Shown here piece after piece: positions 46,759 through 55,592 of a stretch of DNA of 64,000 bases (positions are counted from its first letter, which is position 1; each line of letters opens with the position of its first letter). This DNA is from Erythrobacter sp. SD-21 (GTDB lineage: Bacteria; Pseudomonadota; Alphaproteobacteria; Sphingomonadales; Sphingomonadaceae). The position numbers were made by a program, and so were the translations under genes. The stretch is taken from contig NZ_ABCG01000001.1 of the NCBI RefSeq assembly GCF_000181515.1, forward strand, positions 637,776 through 701,775. Direction: 5' to 3'. The notes under the pieces were generated by a model that ran no database searches, was not told the origin of the DNA, and was given only the letters and a program-made list of their open reading frames with translations.

Positions 46759-47999
46759 GCGGCAAACAGCTCCAGCTGCTCGGTTTTGGGCGCAAGCAGG
46801 CTGCGCAAGTCGGCGCGGTCGGTCAGCGTGATCGGACGCCAGTCCACCGTCACGATGAAGGGCCGCACCTTGGTGATCGACTGGGTGAGCAGCGCCACAT
46901 CATCGAGCCGAAGCGCGCGGTGGCGGCGGCTCGCCAAAATCTTGCCCACCGCCTTCACGCCGAGGCCGGGGACACGCAGCAATTGCTCCTTGCTCGCGCG
47001 GTTTACATCGACCGGAAAGGCCTCACGGAACTTCAAGGCCCAGGCGAGCTTGGGGTCGATATCGAGCGGCAGATTCCCGTCCGCCTCGGTCGCCTGCATC
47101 ACGTCGGTCGGCTTGTACCCGTAGAAACGCATCAGCCAGTCCGACTGGTAAAGCCTGTGTTCGCGGATCAGCGGCGGGCGCTTCAGCGGCAGCACCGCGC
47201 TGGCATCGGGAATGGGCGAGAAGGCGCTGTAATAGACGCGGCGCAGGCGGAAATTGTCGTAGAGCCGGCTCGCCTTGCCCACGATATCCACATCGGTTGC
47301 AGCATCGGCGCCGACGATCATCTGTGTCGATTGGCCTGCGGGCGCGAAACGCGGGGCGTGCTTGAAGCGCTTCCTTGCATCCTTCGCCTCGACAAGGTCG
47401 GATTTTACCTTGCCCATCGCGCCTTCGATCTGGCGCGCATCCTTGTCGGGCGCGAGGCGGGTGAGGCCGCTGTCAGTCGGCAGTTCGACATTGATCGAGA
47501 CACGGTCAGCATAAAGCCCAGCCTGATGGACGATTTCCGGGTCCGCCTCGGGGATGGTCTTCAAATGGATATAGCCGCGAAAATCATGCTCCTCGCGCAG
47601 GATCCGGGCGACTTCGACGATCTGCTCCATCGTGTGGTTCGAGCTCTTCACGATGCCCGAAGAGAGGAACAGCCCCTCGATATAATTGCGCCGGTAGAAA
47701 GCGAGCGTGAGGTCGACCACTTCCTGCGGCGTGAAGCGCGCCCGCGCCACGTTCGAGCTCTTGCGATTGACGCAGTAATGGCAGTCGAACACGCAGTGGT
47801 TGGTCAGCAGTATCTTGAGCAGCGAGATGCACCGGCCATCGGGCGCATAGGCATGACAGATACCCATCCCTTCGGTCGAACCGATGCCCTTCCCGCCAAG
47901 GCTGTTCTTCTTCGCCGTGCCGGACGACGCGCAGGACGCATCGTATTTCGCCGCATCGGCGAGAATCTCGAGCTTCTGAAGGACGGTCTGCGAGGCCAT
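46755..47999 (-). CDS. Putative DNA modification/repair radical SAM protein
   Basis: A 414-residue radical SAM enzyme of the type found next to UDG-family genes (TIGR03916). The FeS ligands are C69, C73 and C76 in NHCVFDCHYC. Further cysteines at 23, 48 and 57 might hold an auxiliary cluster. A helix-hairpin-helix (RVPGLGVKAVGKIL) near residue 340 points to DNA binding. The reaction is unknown. The ATG at 47999 is chosen because a LexA box and promoter occupy 48002-48034; longer frames would run through them. It leads an operon with the UdgX gene and dnaE2. Confidence 0.88.
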   Translation of the reverse strand: MASQTVLQKLEILADAAKYDASCASSGTAKKNSLGGKGIGSTEGMGICHAYAPDGRCISLLKILLTNHCVFDCHYCVNRKSSNVARARFTPQEVVDLTLAFYRRNYIEGLFLSSGIVKSSNHTMEQIVEVARILREEHDFRGYIHLKTIPEADPEIVHQAGLYADRVSINVELPTDSGLTRLAPDKDARQIEGAMGKVKSDLVEAKDARKRFKHAPRFAPAGQSTQMIVGADAATDVDIVGKASRLYDNFRLRRVYYSAFSPIPDASAVLPLKRPPLIREHRLYQSDWLMRFYGYKPTDVMQATEADGNLPLDIDPKLAWALKFREAFPVDVNRASKEQLLRVPGLGVKAVGKILASRRHRALRLDDVALLTQSITKVRPFIVTVDWRPITLTDRADLRSLLAPKTEQLELFAA

Positions 48000-48001
48000 T
48001 T

Positions 48002-48034
48002 GTTCTCTATACGTTCTCTCACCGGATTCGCCAA
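48002..48034 (-). promoter_or_regulatory. SOS promoter with LexA box (radical SAM-UdgX-dnaE2 operon)
   Basis: GTTCTCTATACGTTC at 48002-48016 is a perfect alphaproteobacterial LexA box (GTTC-N7-GTTC). On the minus strand TTGGCG (48034-48029), a 17-bp spacer and TATAGA (48011-48006) form a promoter whose -10 lies inside the box. The predicted transcription start falls at or next to the ATG (47999), so the mRNA would be leaderless. Confidence 0.85.
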
Positions 48035-48200
48035 TATCAAAAGGCATAGCGTGCGAACGCGGAGGGATGGCGAGCTCGACATTGTTCTGCACCACAGTTG
48101 AGCCATACAGCGCGAACTAACGTGGGATTAACCCTGTCCCTACAGTCCGGATTCACCAGCCTGTCTTACGCCCGTGTGACCGACAAAGGAGTTTGACCAC

Positions 48201-48599
48201 GTGGCGCTTTTCCAGAGACTTCCCCAGACAAGCCAGGAAGAACGTCGTACCGTCCAGCGTTATACCGTCGATTGCCCTGCCCAGCTCAAGATGCTCGGCG
48301 GAAACCGCGACGGGCGCCTGTCGGACCTGTCGGAAGCCGGCGCCCGGTTCGAGACCGCCAATCCGCCGCAGGAAGGCGTGTCGGGTCTGATTGCCTGGGG
48401 CGATCACGAGTTCTTCGGCAAGATCGTCTGGACCAACGAAAACAGCTGCGGCCTCGTGTTCGAACGTCGCATCCCGCTATCGGTTGTCGAGGCGAGCTGC
48501 GAAGTCGTCGAGGTTCAGAGCGGTCCGGTCGCGAACTTCGGCAATATTCCTGTTGCCACGCGTGGCCGCCGCGCCTCGCTCGTTTCGCGCGACAGCTGA
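48201..48599 (+). CDS. PilZ domain protein
   Basis: A 132-residue single-domain PilZ protein. The c-di-GMP-binding residues are present: RxxxR as R16-TVQ-R20 and D/NxSxxG as DLSEAG at 42-47. It probably senses cyclic di-GMP in motility or envelope control. The GTG start has AAGGAG nine bases upstream. It lies in the opposite orientation between the two SOS operons and shows no LexA box of its own. Confidence 0.85.
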   Translation: MALFQRLPQTSQEERRTVQRYTVDCPAQLKMLGGNRDGRLSDLSEAGARFETANPPQEGVSGLIAWGDHEFFGKIVWTNENSCGLVFERRIPLSVVEASCEVVEVQSGPVANFGNIPVATRGRRASLVSRDS

Positions 48600-48654
48600 C
48601 GGTTCAGCCTGCCGACACCTGTTTTGTCCCAAGGGCACAGCAGGAGATCGCATC

Positions 48655-49002
48655 ATGAAACTTGCTCTTGCTGTCGGCATCGCGCTGGCGCCCCTGCCCG
48701 TCGCCGTTTTTGCCCAGGACCATCGCGACCACGCCGAGCATCGCGAGGAGGCGCCCGAGCGCTGTGTTGCCGCGACCGTGCTCGTTCCGCCGTTCAACAA
48801 CACACCGGGCGCGCTCGAGCAGTCCCGCGTGGCTGCGACCACGGTCGAGAACATCCGCCACCGCCGCGGCGAAGCCGCCTATCGGGTGTGCATGACCAGC
48901 GCGATCGCTCCGGAATTCTCCGAGGTGGAGGGCATCGACGAGAAGCCGCTTACCGAAGAGGAAATGCGCACGCTCGATCCGGATACCGCGCAAGAAGACT
49001 GA
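48655..49002 (+). CDS. Small exported protein of unknown function
   Basis: A 115-residue protein with a signal peptide (about residues 1-20, cleavage near VFAQ). The mature part starts with a His/Glu-rich stretch (DHRDHAEHREEAPE) that could bind metal, has two cysteines (C37 and C79) and ends acidic. A CAGGAGAT site precedes the ATG. I do not recognise the family. It converges tail to tail on imuB, with only 4 bp between their stop codons. Confidence 0.7.
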   Translation: MKLALAVGIALAPLPVAVFAQDHRDHAEHREEAPERCVAATVLVPPFNNTPGALEQSRVAATTVENIRHRRGEAAYRVCMTSAIAPEFSEVEGIDEKPLTEEEMRTLDPDTAQED

Positions 49003-49006
49003 TCGC

Positions 49007-50584
49007 TCAGGCGCACAGCCCCTGCAGATACCAGTCGGGCGCCCCGCCACGTCCGTCCCCTACGATACCGAGCCGGTAGATCCAGTAACGTCGCCCGCGC
49101 TGGTCCTCGATCCGGTAATAGTCGCGCAGCCGCGCCGTCCCGCGTTCGCGCCACCATTCGGGCGCGATGCGTTCCGGCCCCTCGACACGCGTCACCTCGT
49201 GCACCTCGCCCCGCCAGCGGAAACGCTGCGGGTAGCCGTCGGGCGTGGCGTAGAGCACGGCGATCTTCTCGGCCCGGTCGAGCAGTTTCAGAGGCCGGTT
49301 GTGGAAAGCCAGCTGCCCCTGGCTGGGCGGTTCGGGTTCGAGCGGAGGCTGCCAGCGCTGGGCGCGTTCGGGGATATGGCTGGCGAAGGGTACGGGGCGT
49401 GTCACCGCTCCCTCGCCCAGCCGGACGGTGAGCCGGTCGACCAGCGCCGACAGCGCGATGCCGTGGTTCTCTGCCGCCGCCTCGATATCGCCCTGCTCCA
49501 GCGCGAGCGGCTCGGCCCAGCTGGCGCGCAGGCGCAGCATCTCGATCCCGAACCCTGCATCGATATCGTCGAGCTTGGCTGCGAGCAGCCGCACGATATG
49601 CGCCGCTTCGCGCGTGGCGGCGGCGAGTTCGAGGCGGCGCACCGCAACCTCGCCATCGACGCGCCATAGGCCCAGTTCGAGCCGGCGCGCGCCTTCGCCC
49701 CGCCTTTCCAGTTCGCGGGCCATGTCGTCGGCAAGGTCGCTCACCACCTGGTCGAGCAACTGGCGGTGGCGGATCGGTTCGAGCAGGCGGCGCTGGACCA
49801 GCGGCATCGCTTGCGGGACCACGGGCAACAGCGGCTCGGGCACGCGGCCGAGCAGCTGGTCGAGCCGGATCAGCGGGTTGGCGGCAGGCGACTTGCGGTT
49901 GCGAAAACGGCGCTGGATCGCGTCGCGGCCGATCGTGGTCAGTTCGCCCAGTCTCTTGAGGCCGAGGCGGCGCAGCACGGTGACGACGTCCTGGTCCAGC
50001 CGCAACGCCGCGACAGGCAATTCCCCGAGGCGCGCCTCCGCATCCTCCCCCGCACCGAGGATCGTGCCCGGTGCCGCGTAATGCGCCAGCGCCCAGGCCG
50101 CTCCGGCCGTGGGGGCGATGGCGCAGCGGGCGGCGATCTCGCGGCTGGCGAAGGCTGCCTCGACATCGGCGACCAGCTTCGCCTCTCCACCGAAGAGATG
50201 CGGCACGGCCGTGACGTCGATGAGCAGCCCGTCGGGCGCATCCATTGCCGACCACGGCCCCCAGCGCTGCGCCCAGACGGCGAGCTTTTCGAGGAAGGCG
50301 AGATCGCCCGCCGGATCGGAGGGGGCGGTCACGATTTCAGGACACAGCGTGCGCGCATCGGCGAGCATCATGCCCGCCCGTGCCCCGGCTCCGGCACCGG
50401 CCCGATTGACCGCCTCGATCCGGGGACCGTGCGCGGTGTCGGCGATCAGGACGAGCGGGGTCTCGTCGAACTCCCGCCGCTCCGCTGCGCCGAGCCGCCA
50501 GCGGTCCATCGCCATGGCGGGAAGCCAGATCGAAAGGATGCGGCGGGTCTGCGAAACTGGCAGGTTCGCCGCGAAGGCATTCAC
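49007..50584 (-). CDS. imuB: ImuB, Y-family polymerase-like mutasome subunit
   Basis: A 525-residue ImuB (often annotated as DNA polymerase Y family protein). The N-terminal SIWLPAMAMDRW replaces the acidic palm motif of active Y-family polymerases, and the SDE catalytic pair is not seen, so it is predicted inactive and a scaffold. A beta-clamp-binding QxxLxF motif (QGQLAF) lies in the C-terminal part. The GTG at 50584 overlaps the imuA stop by 4 nt. With ImuA and DnaE2 it makes the SOS-mutagenesis complex. Confidence 0.92.
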   Translation of the reverse strand: MNAFAANLPVSQTRRILSIWLPAMAMDRWRLGAAERREFDETPLVLIADTAHGPRIEAVNRAGAGAGARAGMMLADARTLCPEIVTAPSDPAGDLAFLEKLAVWAQRWGPWSAMDAPDGLLIDVTAVPHLFGGEAKLVADVEAAFASREIAARCAIAPTAGAAWALAHYAAPGTILGAGEDAEARLGELPVAALRLDQDVVTVLRRLGLKRLGELTTIGRDAIQRRFRNRKSPAANPLIRLDQLLGRVPEPLLPVVPQAMPLVQRRLLEPIRHRQLLDQVVSDLADDMARELERRGEGARRLELGLWRVDGEVAVRRLELAAATREAAHIVRLLAAKLDDIDAGFGIEMLRLRASWAEPLALEQGDIEAAAENHGIALSALVDRLTVRLGEGAVTRPVPFASHIPERAQRWQPPLEPEPPSQGQLAFHNRPLKLLDRAEKIAVLYATPDGYPQRFRWRGEVHEVTRVEGPERIAPEWWRERGTARLRDYYRIEDQRGRRYWIYRLGIVGDGRGGAPDWYLQGLCA

Positions 50585-51363
50585 GCGCGGCGGGGCGTGC
50601 GCCGGTGTTGCAGCCCCGCTGTCCAGTTCGCCACCGCGCGATCCGCTTGCCTGCTCGCCTTGGAGGCAGAGAGGATTCCATCGCTCCCCTTGAGCACCCA
50701 TTCGCCGGGCGCGTGGCTGCGCGCGCGAAACAGTTCGGCCTTCCATGCCGGATCGCCCGGCGCCTGCGCATTCCATTCGGGCGTGTCCGAAGGAGCCGAG
50801 GCGACTTCCCACCGCATCCGGGCGGAGGACAGGTCGCGGCCGGCATCGACGCGCAGCAGGAACAGTGGAACACCGTGCTTCTGCGCGGTAAGGGTTAGCC
50901 TCCGCGAGGCGGTGAAATCGAGCGCTTTCGGATTGCCCGAGACCTCGCCGATGACGAAAGCCAGTTCACGGCAGCGCAGCCCTTCTTCCAGCGCGAAGAG
51001 CGCGTCTTCCGCTTTTTCCGCCAGCACATGTATGAGCCGCGCCTGCAAATCCTTCGGCAGGCCGGCGCGATAGGGCCTGCCGCCCAGCCGCGCGGCATCG
51101 CGGGTCTGGACCCACAGCACGCTGCGCCGGTCCTCGGCCTCCTCGCCCTCCCCGCGAGGGGTGCAGCGCCAGTCGTCGAGCGCCAAGGCAAGCGCCGCCC
51201 CGGCCCCCGCCGCCTCGCGCGAGGAGGCGAAAATCTCGCTGTGCAGGGCCTTGCCCTGTTGGATTGCAAGCCCCGGACGCCAACGCGCGCTACGCCGCGC
51301 CGCAAGCGTGGCAACGTCTTCGAAGGCCGTGGTCGGCAGGGAGGAAAGGTCGGGCTGGGTCAT
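50581..51363 (-). CDS. imuA: ImuA, RecA-like mutasome protein
   Basis: A 260-residue ImuA homologue, distantly RecA/SulA-like, that works with ImuB and DnaE2 in damage-induced mutagenesis. The family pattern is seen in the conserved middle (SVLWVQTRDAARLGGRPYRAGL, and RRLTLTAQKHGVPLFLLR). The N-terminal third is Ala-rich. It is the first gene of the imuAB operon, 17 bp downstream of a LexA box. Confidence 0.88.
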   Translation of the reverse strand: MTQPDLSSLPTTAFEDVATLAARRSARWRPGLAIQQGKALHSEIFASSREAAGAGAALALALDDWRCTPRGEGEEAEDRRSVLWVQTRDAARLGGRPYRAGLPKDLQARLIHVLAEKAEDALFALEEGLRCRELAFVIGEVSGNPKALDFTASRRLTLTAQKHGVPLFLLRVDAGRDLSSARMRWEVASAPSDTPEWNAQAPGDPAWKAELFRARSHAPGEWVLKGSDGILSASKASRQADRAVANWTAGLQHRRTPRRA

Positions 51364-51380
51364 GGAGAATCGACTCGTTT

Positions 51381-51415
51381 GTTCCCATTATGTTCCATTC
51401 GGGAAGGATTCGCAA
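51381..51415 (-). promoter_or_regulatory. SOS promoter with LexA box (imuA-imuB)
   Basis: GTTCCCATTATGTTC at 51381-51395 is a perfect GTTC-N7-GTTC LexA box. On the minus strand TTGCGA (51415-51410), 17 bp and CATAAT (51392-51387, 5 of 6 consensus) form the promoter. The -10 lies inside the box, the same design as at the radical SAM operon. Confidence 0.88.
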
Positions 51416-51451
51416 TTCATCCTTTCACAGCCCCGTTCCGGCGCGCACACC

Positions 51452-51477
51452 GGAACAGATCGCCCGTACAATTGGTT
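51452..51477 (+). promoter_or_regulatory. Candidate EcfG promoter of the stress-type gene
   Basis: GGAAC (51452-51456)-N17-GGTT (51474-51477), 36 bp before the ATG of the pyridoxamine-oxidase-like gene. It matches the general-stress sigma consensus except for the first base of the -10. Confidence 0.5.
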
Positions 51478-51513
51478 GAACAGGCAAACGTAAAATCGAA
51501 AAGGGCCCCATCC

Positions 51514-51999
51514 ATGAAACACTCCGCAGGAAATCCCGAAGCGCTCAAGAAGAAGTTCTGGCTCGCGCTTTCGGATTCGCCATTCCTCTTCCTCGAACTC
51601 GACGGACAGTCGGACACTTCGGTCCCGATGACCGCCCAGCTCGACAAGGATGCCAACAGCTCGATCTGGTTCTTTACCCAGAAGAATTCGACTTTCGCCC
51701 AGCTTGGCAAGGTCACGGCGAGCTTCGCCGGCAAAGATCACGACATGTTCGCCCGCTTCGACGGCACGCTGTCGGTCGAGACCAGCAAGGAACGCTTCGA
51801 CCAGTTCTGGAACAATTTCGTCGAAGCCTGGTACGATGGCGGCAAGGACAATCCCGACATCCTCTTCCTGCGCATGGATCTCGGCGATGCCGAGATCTGG
51901 AGCGGCGACCTCGGCCTGCTCAACACGGCCAAGATGGCGCTGGGCATGAATGTTCACGACGAGGCGGAAGAACGCCACGTCGACAAGATCGATATCTAA
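51514..51999 (+). CDS. Pyridoxamine 5'-phosphate oxidase-fold general stress protein
   Basis: A 161-residue protein of the split-barrel FMN-binding fold (general stress protein 26-like). Typical segments are FLFLELDGQSDTSVPMTAQLDKD, SIWFFTQKNS and the C-terminal LRMDLGDAEIWSG. Such proteins bind FMN or F420; the substrate is unknown. An EcfG-like promoter and a good terminator make it a monocistronic stress gene. Confidence 0.8.
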   Translation: MKHSAGNPEALKKKFWLALSDSPFLFLELDGQSDTSVPMTAQLDKDANSSIWFFTQKNSTFAQLGKVTASFAGKDHDMFARFDGTLSVETSKERFDQFWNNFVEAWYDGGKDNPDILFLRMDLGDAEIWSGDLGLLNTAKMALGMNVHDEAEERHVDKIDI

Positions 52000-52028
52000 A
52001 TCGATCCAATAATCATAAGACAGTCACG

Positions 52029-52060
52029 AAGGGCCGCTCCTCATCGGAGCGGCCCTTTTT
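52029..52060. terminator. Bidirectional intrinsic terminator
   Basis: AAGGGCCGCTCC pairs perfectly with GGAGCGGCCCTT (12 bp) around a 5-nt loop, followed by TTTTT on the plus strand and preceded by a shorter A run. It sits between the stress-type gene and the convergent NSS transporter gene and can serve both. Confidence 0.9.
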
Positions 52061-52072
52061 ACGTTCGACGGG

Positions 52073-53503
52073 TCAGGCGCCCAGCAGGCTGGGGAAGAGC
52101 CCGGTAACTAGGATGATCGCCACCGCGATCGGGCACAGCCATGCGATCAGGAAGCGCCACAGGCCGAAGGCCAGGGGCGAAAGACCGGTCGTGGTGCGCA
52201 GCAGGTTTGCGTCCGCCTTCCAGCCGATGAATAGCGAGGTCAGCAGCGCGCCGACCGGCAGCATTACTTTGCCGGTGAAGCCGTCGATCGTGTCGAGGAT
52301 GTCGGTCTCCGCGAACAGGTCCCAGAAGCCCAGCAAGCGCACATCGGCGAGAAGGTTGTAGCCGAGCAGACAGAACACGCCGATCAGGAAGGCGCCAACG
52401 CCGAAGACGAGCGCCGATTTCGGACGACTCCAGCCAAGCTCGCCGATACCCCATGCAGTCGGCACTTCCAGCAGCGAGATCGAACTGGTGATGGCCGCGA
52501 CAAGGATCAGCATGAAGAACAGGAAGCCGAACAGCGCGCCGGCCGGCATGGTCTGGAACGCGAAGGGCAGTGTCTGGAAAACCAGCGTCGGTCCAGCCGC
52601 CGGATCGAGGCCCACGGCGAACACGATCGGGAAGATCATCAGGCCAGCGAGCAGCGCCACGCTGGTATCGGCAACCGCGATCATGGCAGCGGTCCCGCCG
52701 AGATTGCTCTTTTCCTTGATGTAGGAGCCGTAGGTAATGAGACCCGCCACACCAAGCGATAGCGAGAACAGCGCCTGGCCGAGAGCCGAATTCATAACCT
52801 GCGGGGTCAGTTTCGACCAGTCGGGTGTAAACAGGAAGGCCGCCGCTTCGCCAATATCGCCCTCGATCGCACCGTAGATGACGAGGCCGACAAGCAGCAC
52901 GAAGAACATCGGCATAAGATAGGTCGCCGCCTTCTCGATACCCGAGCTCACCCCACGCGCGACGATATAAAGCGTGAGACCCATGAAGAGAAGGTGCACA
53001 ACGAGCAGCAGCGGCCAGCTGGCAAACATGTCGCCAAGGCGTTGCTGGATTTGCGCCTGGTCTTCACCTGCCAGCGCGCCGCGGAAGGGTTCGCCCGCAC
53101 CGATGGCCTGCAGCAGATCCCAGCCCATGACGCCCGCATAATAGAGCACCCAGCCGGCTACGACCGAATAGAAGGAAACGATCAGGAAGGCGGCAACTGC
53201 GCCGATCCCGCCGAAGATCGACCATTTGGGCGATGCGTTCGAATCCTGCGCCACCTTGCGGATCGAACCGATCGCATCGGTCTGGCCCACGCGGCCGATA
53301 AAAATTTCCGAAAGAACCAGCGGCAGGCCGAGCAGGAACACACAGGCAATGTAGAAAATAACGAAGGCGCCGCCTCCGCTTTCACCTGCAAGTGTCGGAA
53401 AACGCCAGATATTTCCGAGGCCGACTGCGGCACCCACCGCAGCGAGAATAAATGCAGAGCGCGAGGACCAGCCCTCGCCCGTCGTTTTGCCGGCAGCGAC
53501 CAT
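52073..53503 (-). CDS. Sodium-dependent transporter (NSS/SNF family)
   Basis: A 476-residue transporter with about eleven to twelve membrane segments. The family signature is in the first helix (AAVGLGNIWRFPTLAGESGGGAF) and continues with LGLPLVLSEIFIGR. Bacterial members carry amino acids with sodium (LeuT/MhsT-like). The ATG at 53503 begins just before the WSSR stretch. Only about 127 bp separate it from the divergent panB. Confidence 0.92.
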   Translation of the reverse strand: MVAAGKTTGEGWSSRSAFILAAVGAAVGLGNIWRFPTLAGESGGGAFVIFYIACVFLLGLPLVLSEIFIGRVGQTDAIGSIRKVAQDSNASPKWSIFGGIGAVAAFLIVSFYSVVAGWVLYYAGVMGWDLLQAIGAGEPFRGALAGEDQAQIQQRLGDMFASWPLLLVVHLLFMGLTLYIVARGVSSGIEKAATYLMPMFFVLLVGLVIYGAIEGDIGEAAAFLFTPDWSKLTPQVMNSALGQALFSLSLGVAGLITYGSYIKEKSNLGGTAAMIAVADTSVALLAGLMIFPIVFAVGLDPAAGPTLVFQTLPFAFQTMPAGALFGFLFFMLILVAAITSSISLLEVPTAWGIGELGWSRPKSALVFGVGAFLIGVFCLLGYNLLADVRLLGFWDLFAETDILDTIDGFTGKVMLPVGALLTSLFIGWKADANLLRTTTGLSPLAFGLWRFLIAWLCPIAVAIILVTGLFPSLLGA

Positions 53504-53630
53504 TGTCGTGTAATTCCCTCTCGTCGAGCGATGCCTCCCGCACCGCAATGATGCGCGCTTAAAGCATGGAAACCTGCGGCTGTCCAAGCGTTGCTTTGCC
53601 TTCTCCCCCGCACTTGCTAGGGCGTGCGCC

Positions 53631-54506
53631 ATGTCGACTACATTCCAGCTCGATACGAGCACCAGCCGCGCCAATCCCACCCCCCAGCCGATGAAGCGGC
53701 TGACCGTCCCCAAAATCCGCGCGCACAAGGCGGATGGCGAGACGAAGGACCCGCTGGTCATGCTGACCGCCTACACGGCGCGGCAGGCGCAACTGCTCGA
53801 CGCACATTGCGACATGCTGCTGGTCGGGGATTCGCTGGGCCAGGTGATTTACGGCCTGCCCTCCACCATCCCCGTGACGCTGGAGATGATGTCGAACCAC
53901 GCCGCTGCCGTAGTGCGCGGCAGCTATCACTCGGTGGTGATCGTCGACATGCCCTTCGGCTCCTACGAGGCGTCGAAGGAACAAGCCTTCGAAAACGCCG
54001 CGCGCCTGCTCAAGGAAAGCGGCGCGGCTGCCGTCAAGCTGGAAGGCGGGGAGCAGATGGCCGAAACGGTCGCCTTCCTGAATCAGCGCGGTATCCCGGT
54101 GATGGGCCATGTCGGCCTGACCCCGCAGGCGGTCAACGTGCTTGGCGGTTACATGGCGCGCGGACGCAGCGATGCGGAAGCGGAAAAGATCGTCGGCGAT
54201 GCAAAGGCGCTGGACGAGGCCGGGGCCTTCGCAATCGTGCTCGAAGGGGTGCTCGAACCCATCGCCATCGAGGCGACCAAGGCCGTGTCCTGCCCCACCA
54301 TCGGCATCGGCGCTTCGGCCCAGTGCGACGGGCAGGTGCTGGTCACCGAGGACATGCTCGGCATGTTCGAACGCGTGCCGCGCTTCGTAAAGAAATACGA
54401 GAATATCGCCGAGGTCATATCCAGCACCGTCGGCAAATATGCCGAGGAAGTGCGCAGCCGCAGCTTCCCGACTCGCGACCAGACTTACCAGCCGAAGAAA
54501 GGCTGA
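53631..54506 (+). CDS. panB: 3-methyl-2-oxobutanoate hydroxymethyltransferase
   Basis: PanB, 291 residues, which makes ketopantoate for pantothenate and CoA synthesis from 2-ketoisovalerate (a product of the ilv genes nearby). Visible are [26 protein letters not shown] with the Mg-binding Asp, KLEGGEQ with a further ligand Glu, and GHVGLTPQ. A 25-residue N-terminal leader precedes the conserved core. Confidence 0.95.
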   Translation: MSTTFQLDTSTSRANPTPQPMKRLTVPKIRAHKADGETKDPLVMLTAYTARQAQLLDAHCDMLLVGDSLGQVIYGLPSTIPVTLEMMSNHAAAVVRGSYHSVVIVDMPFGSYEASKEQAFENAARLLKESGAAAVKLEGGEQMAETVAFLNQRGIPVMGHVGLTPQAVNVLGGYMARGRSDAEAEKIVGDAKALDEAGAFAIVLEGVLEPIAIEATKAVSCPTIGIGASAQCDGQVLVTEDMLGMFERVPRFVKKYENIAEVISSTVGKYAEEVRSRSFPTRDQTYQPKKG

Positions 54507-54521
54507 GGGACCCCACTTTCG

Positions 54522-55592
54522 ATGGAAACTATCCGCAAATACTACACCTTTTCGCTACTGTTCACGGCGGTCTGCTTTGCGCTGGCTGTATGGTATGGAT
54601 GGAGCAGCACGGGTTCGATAACCGCCACACTCGGCATCCTCTGGATTGTCGTCGTGTTGTCCATTCTCGAGGTCTCGCTCAGCTTCGACAACGCCGTGGT
54701 AAACGCCACCGTCCTGCGCGACATGGACCCGGTCTGGCAGCAGCGCTTCCTGACCATCGGCATCCTTATCGCCGTGTTCGGCATGCGGATCGTCTTTCCG
54801 ATCGCCATCGTTTCACTGGCCGCTGGCGTCGGTCCGGGAGAAGCCGTGTCTCTTTCGCTGAATGATCCGCAGCGTTACGAACAGATCGTATCCGATGCGC
54901 ATGTCTCCATCGCCGGCTTCGGCGGGGCCTTCTTGGCCATGGTCGGCCTCACCTTCTTTTTCGAAGAAGACAAGGATGTGCACTGGATCGCCGTGCTGGA
55001 GCGCACCATCAACAAGTTTTCTAACGTGCCGGCGGTCGAAATCGGCCTGGTTCTCTCGCTGGTCTATGGCGTTTCGACACTGCTTTCACCGGACGACGCG
55101 ATCACGTTCCTGACGGCCGCCATTCTGGGACTTGTCACTTTCATCGCGGTGCACGCCATTGCCGCGATCATCGAAGCGCAGGAGGCCCGCAAGAAGGCCG
55201 CAGGCGAGATCGTGAAGTCCGGTCTCGGCGGTTTTCTCTACCTCGAGGTCCTGGATGCCAGCTTCAGCTTCGACGGAGTCATTGGTGCCTTCGCGCTGTC
55301 GAACAACATGATAATTATCGCGCTGGGCTTGTCCGTGGGTGCGATGTTCGTGCGTTCGATGACGATCCACCTCGTCCGGACCGGGACGCTGGCTCAATAT
55401 CGCTATCTCGAACACGGCGCGTTCTGGGCGATCATCGTGCTCGGCATCATCATGCTGCTGTCGGCGCGCTGGCATATTCCGGAGACTGTCACCGGGCTTC
55501 TAGGCGCTGTCCTGATCGGCCTCAGCTTCTGGTGGTCGGTGCGGCACAACCGTCGCCATCCCGAGGATGCGACGCTGTCGACAGCCGACTAG
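54522..55592 (+). CDS. DUF475 (TerC-related) membrane protein
   Basis: A 356-residue integral membrane protein with eight to nine hydrophobic segments and the paired signature ILEVSLSFDNAVVNA and LDASFSFDGVIGAFALS, in which SFDN/SFDG repeats carry acidic residues in the membrane, as in TerC-like metal-ion exporters. DUF475 is otherwise uncharacterised. Its last 71 bp overlap the 3' end of the convergent transporter gene. Confidence 0.87.
   Translation: METIRKYYTFSLLFTAVCFALAVWYGWSSTGSITATLGILWIVVVLSILEVSLSFDNAVVNATVLRDMDPVWQQRFLTIGILIAVFGMRIVFPIAIVSLAAGVGPGEAVSLSLNDPQRYEQIVSDAHVSIAGFGGAFLAMVGLTFFFEEDKDVHWIAVLERTINKFSNVPAVEIGLVLSLVYGVSTLLSPDDAITFLTAAILGLVTFIAVHAIAAIIEAQEARKKAAGEIVKSGLGGFLYLEVLDASFSFDGVIGAFALSNNMIIIALGLSVGAMFVRSMTIHLVRTGTLAQYRYLEHGAFWAIIVLGIIMLLSARWHIPETVTGLLGAVLIGLSFWWSVRHNRRHPEDATLSTAD

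Noticed and set aside
48000..48095. Longer N-terminus for the radical SAM protein
   Set aside because: The extension would be read through the LexA box and promoter and does not resemble the family.
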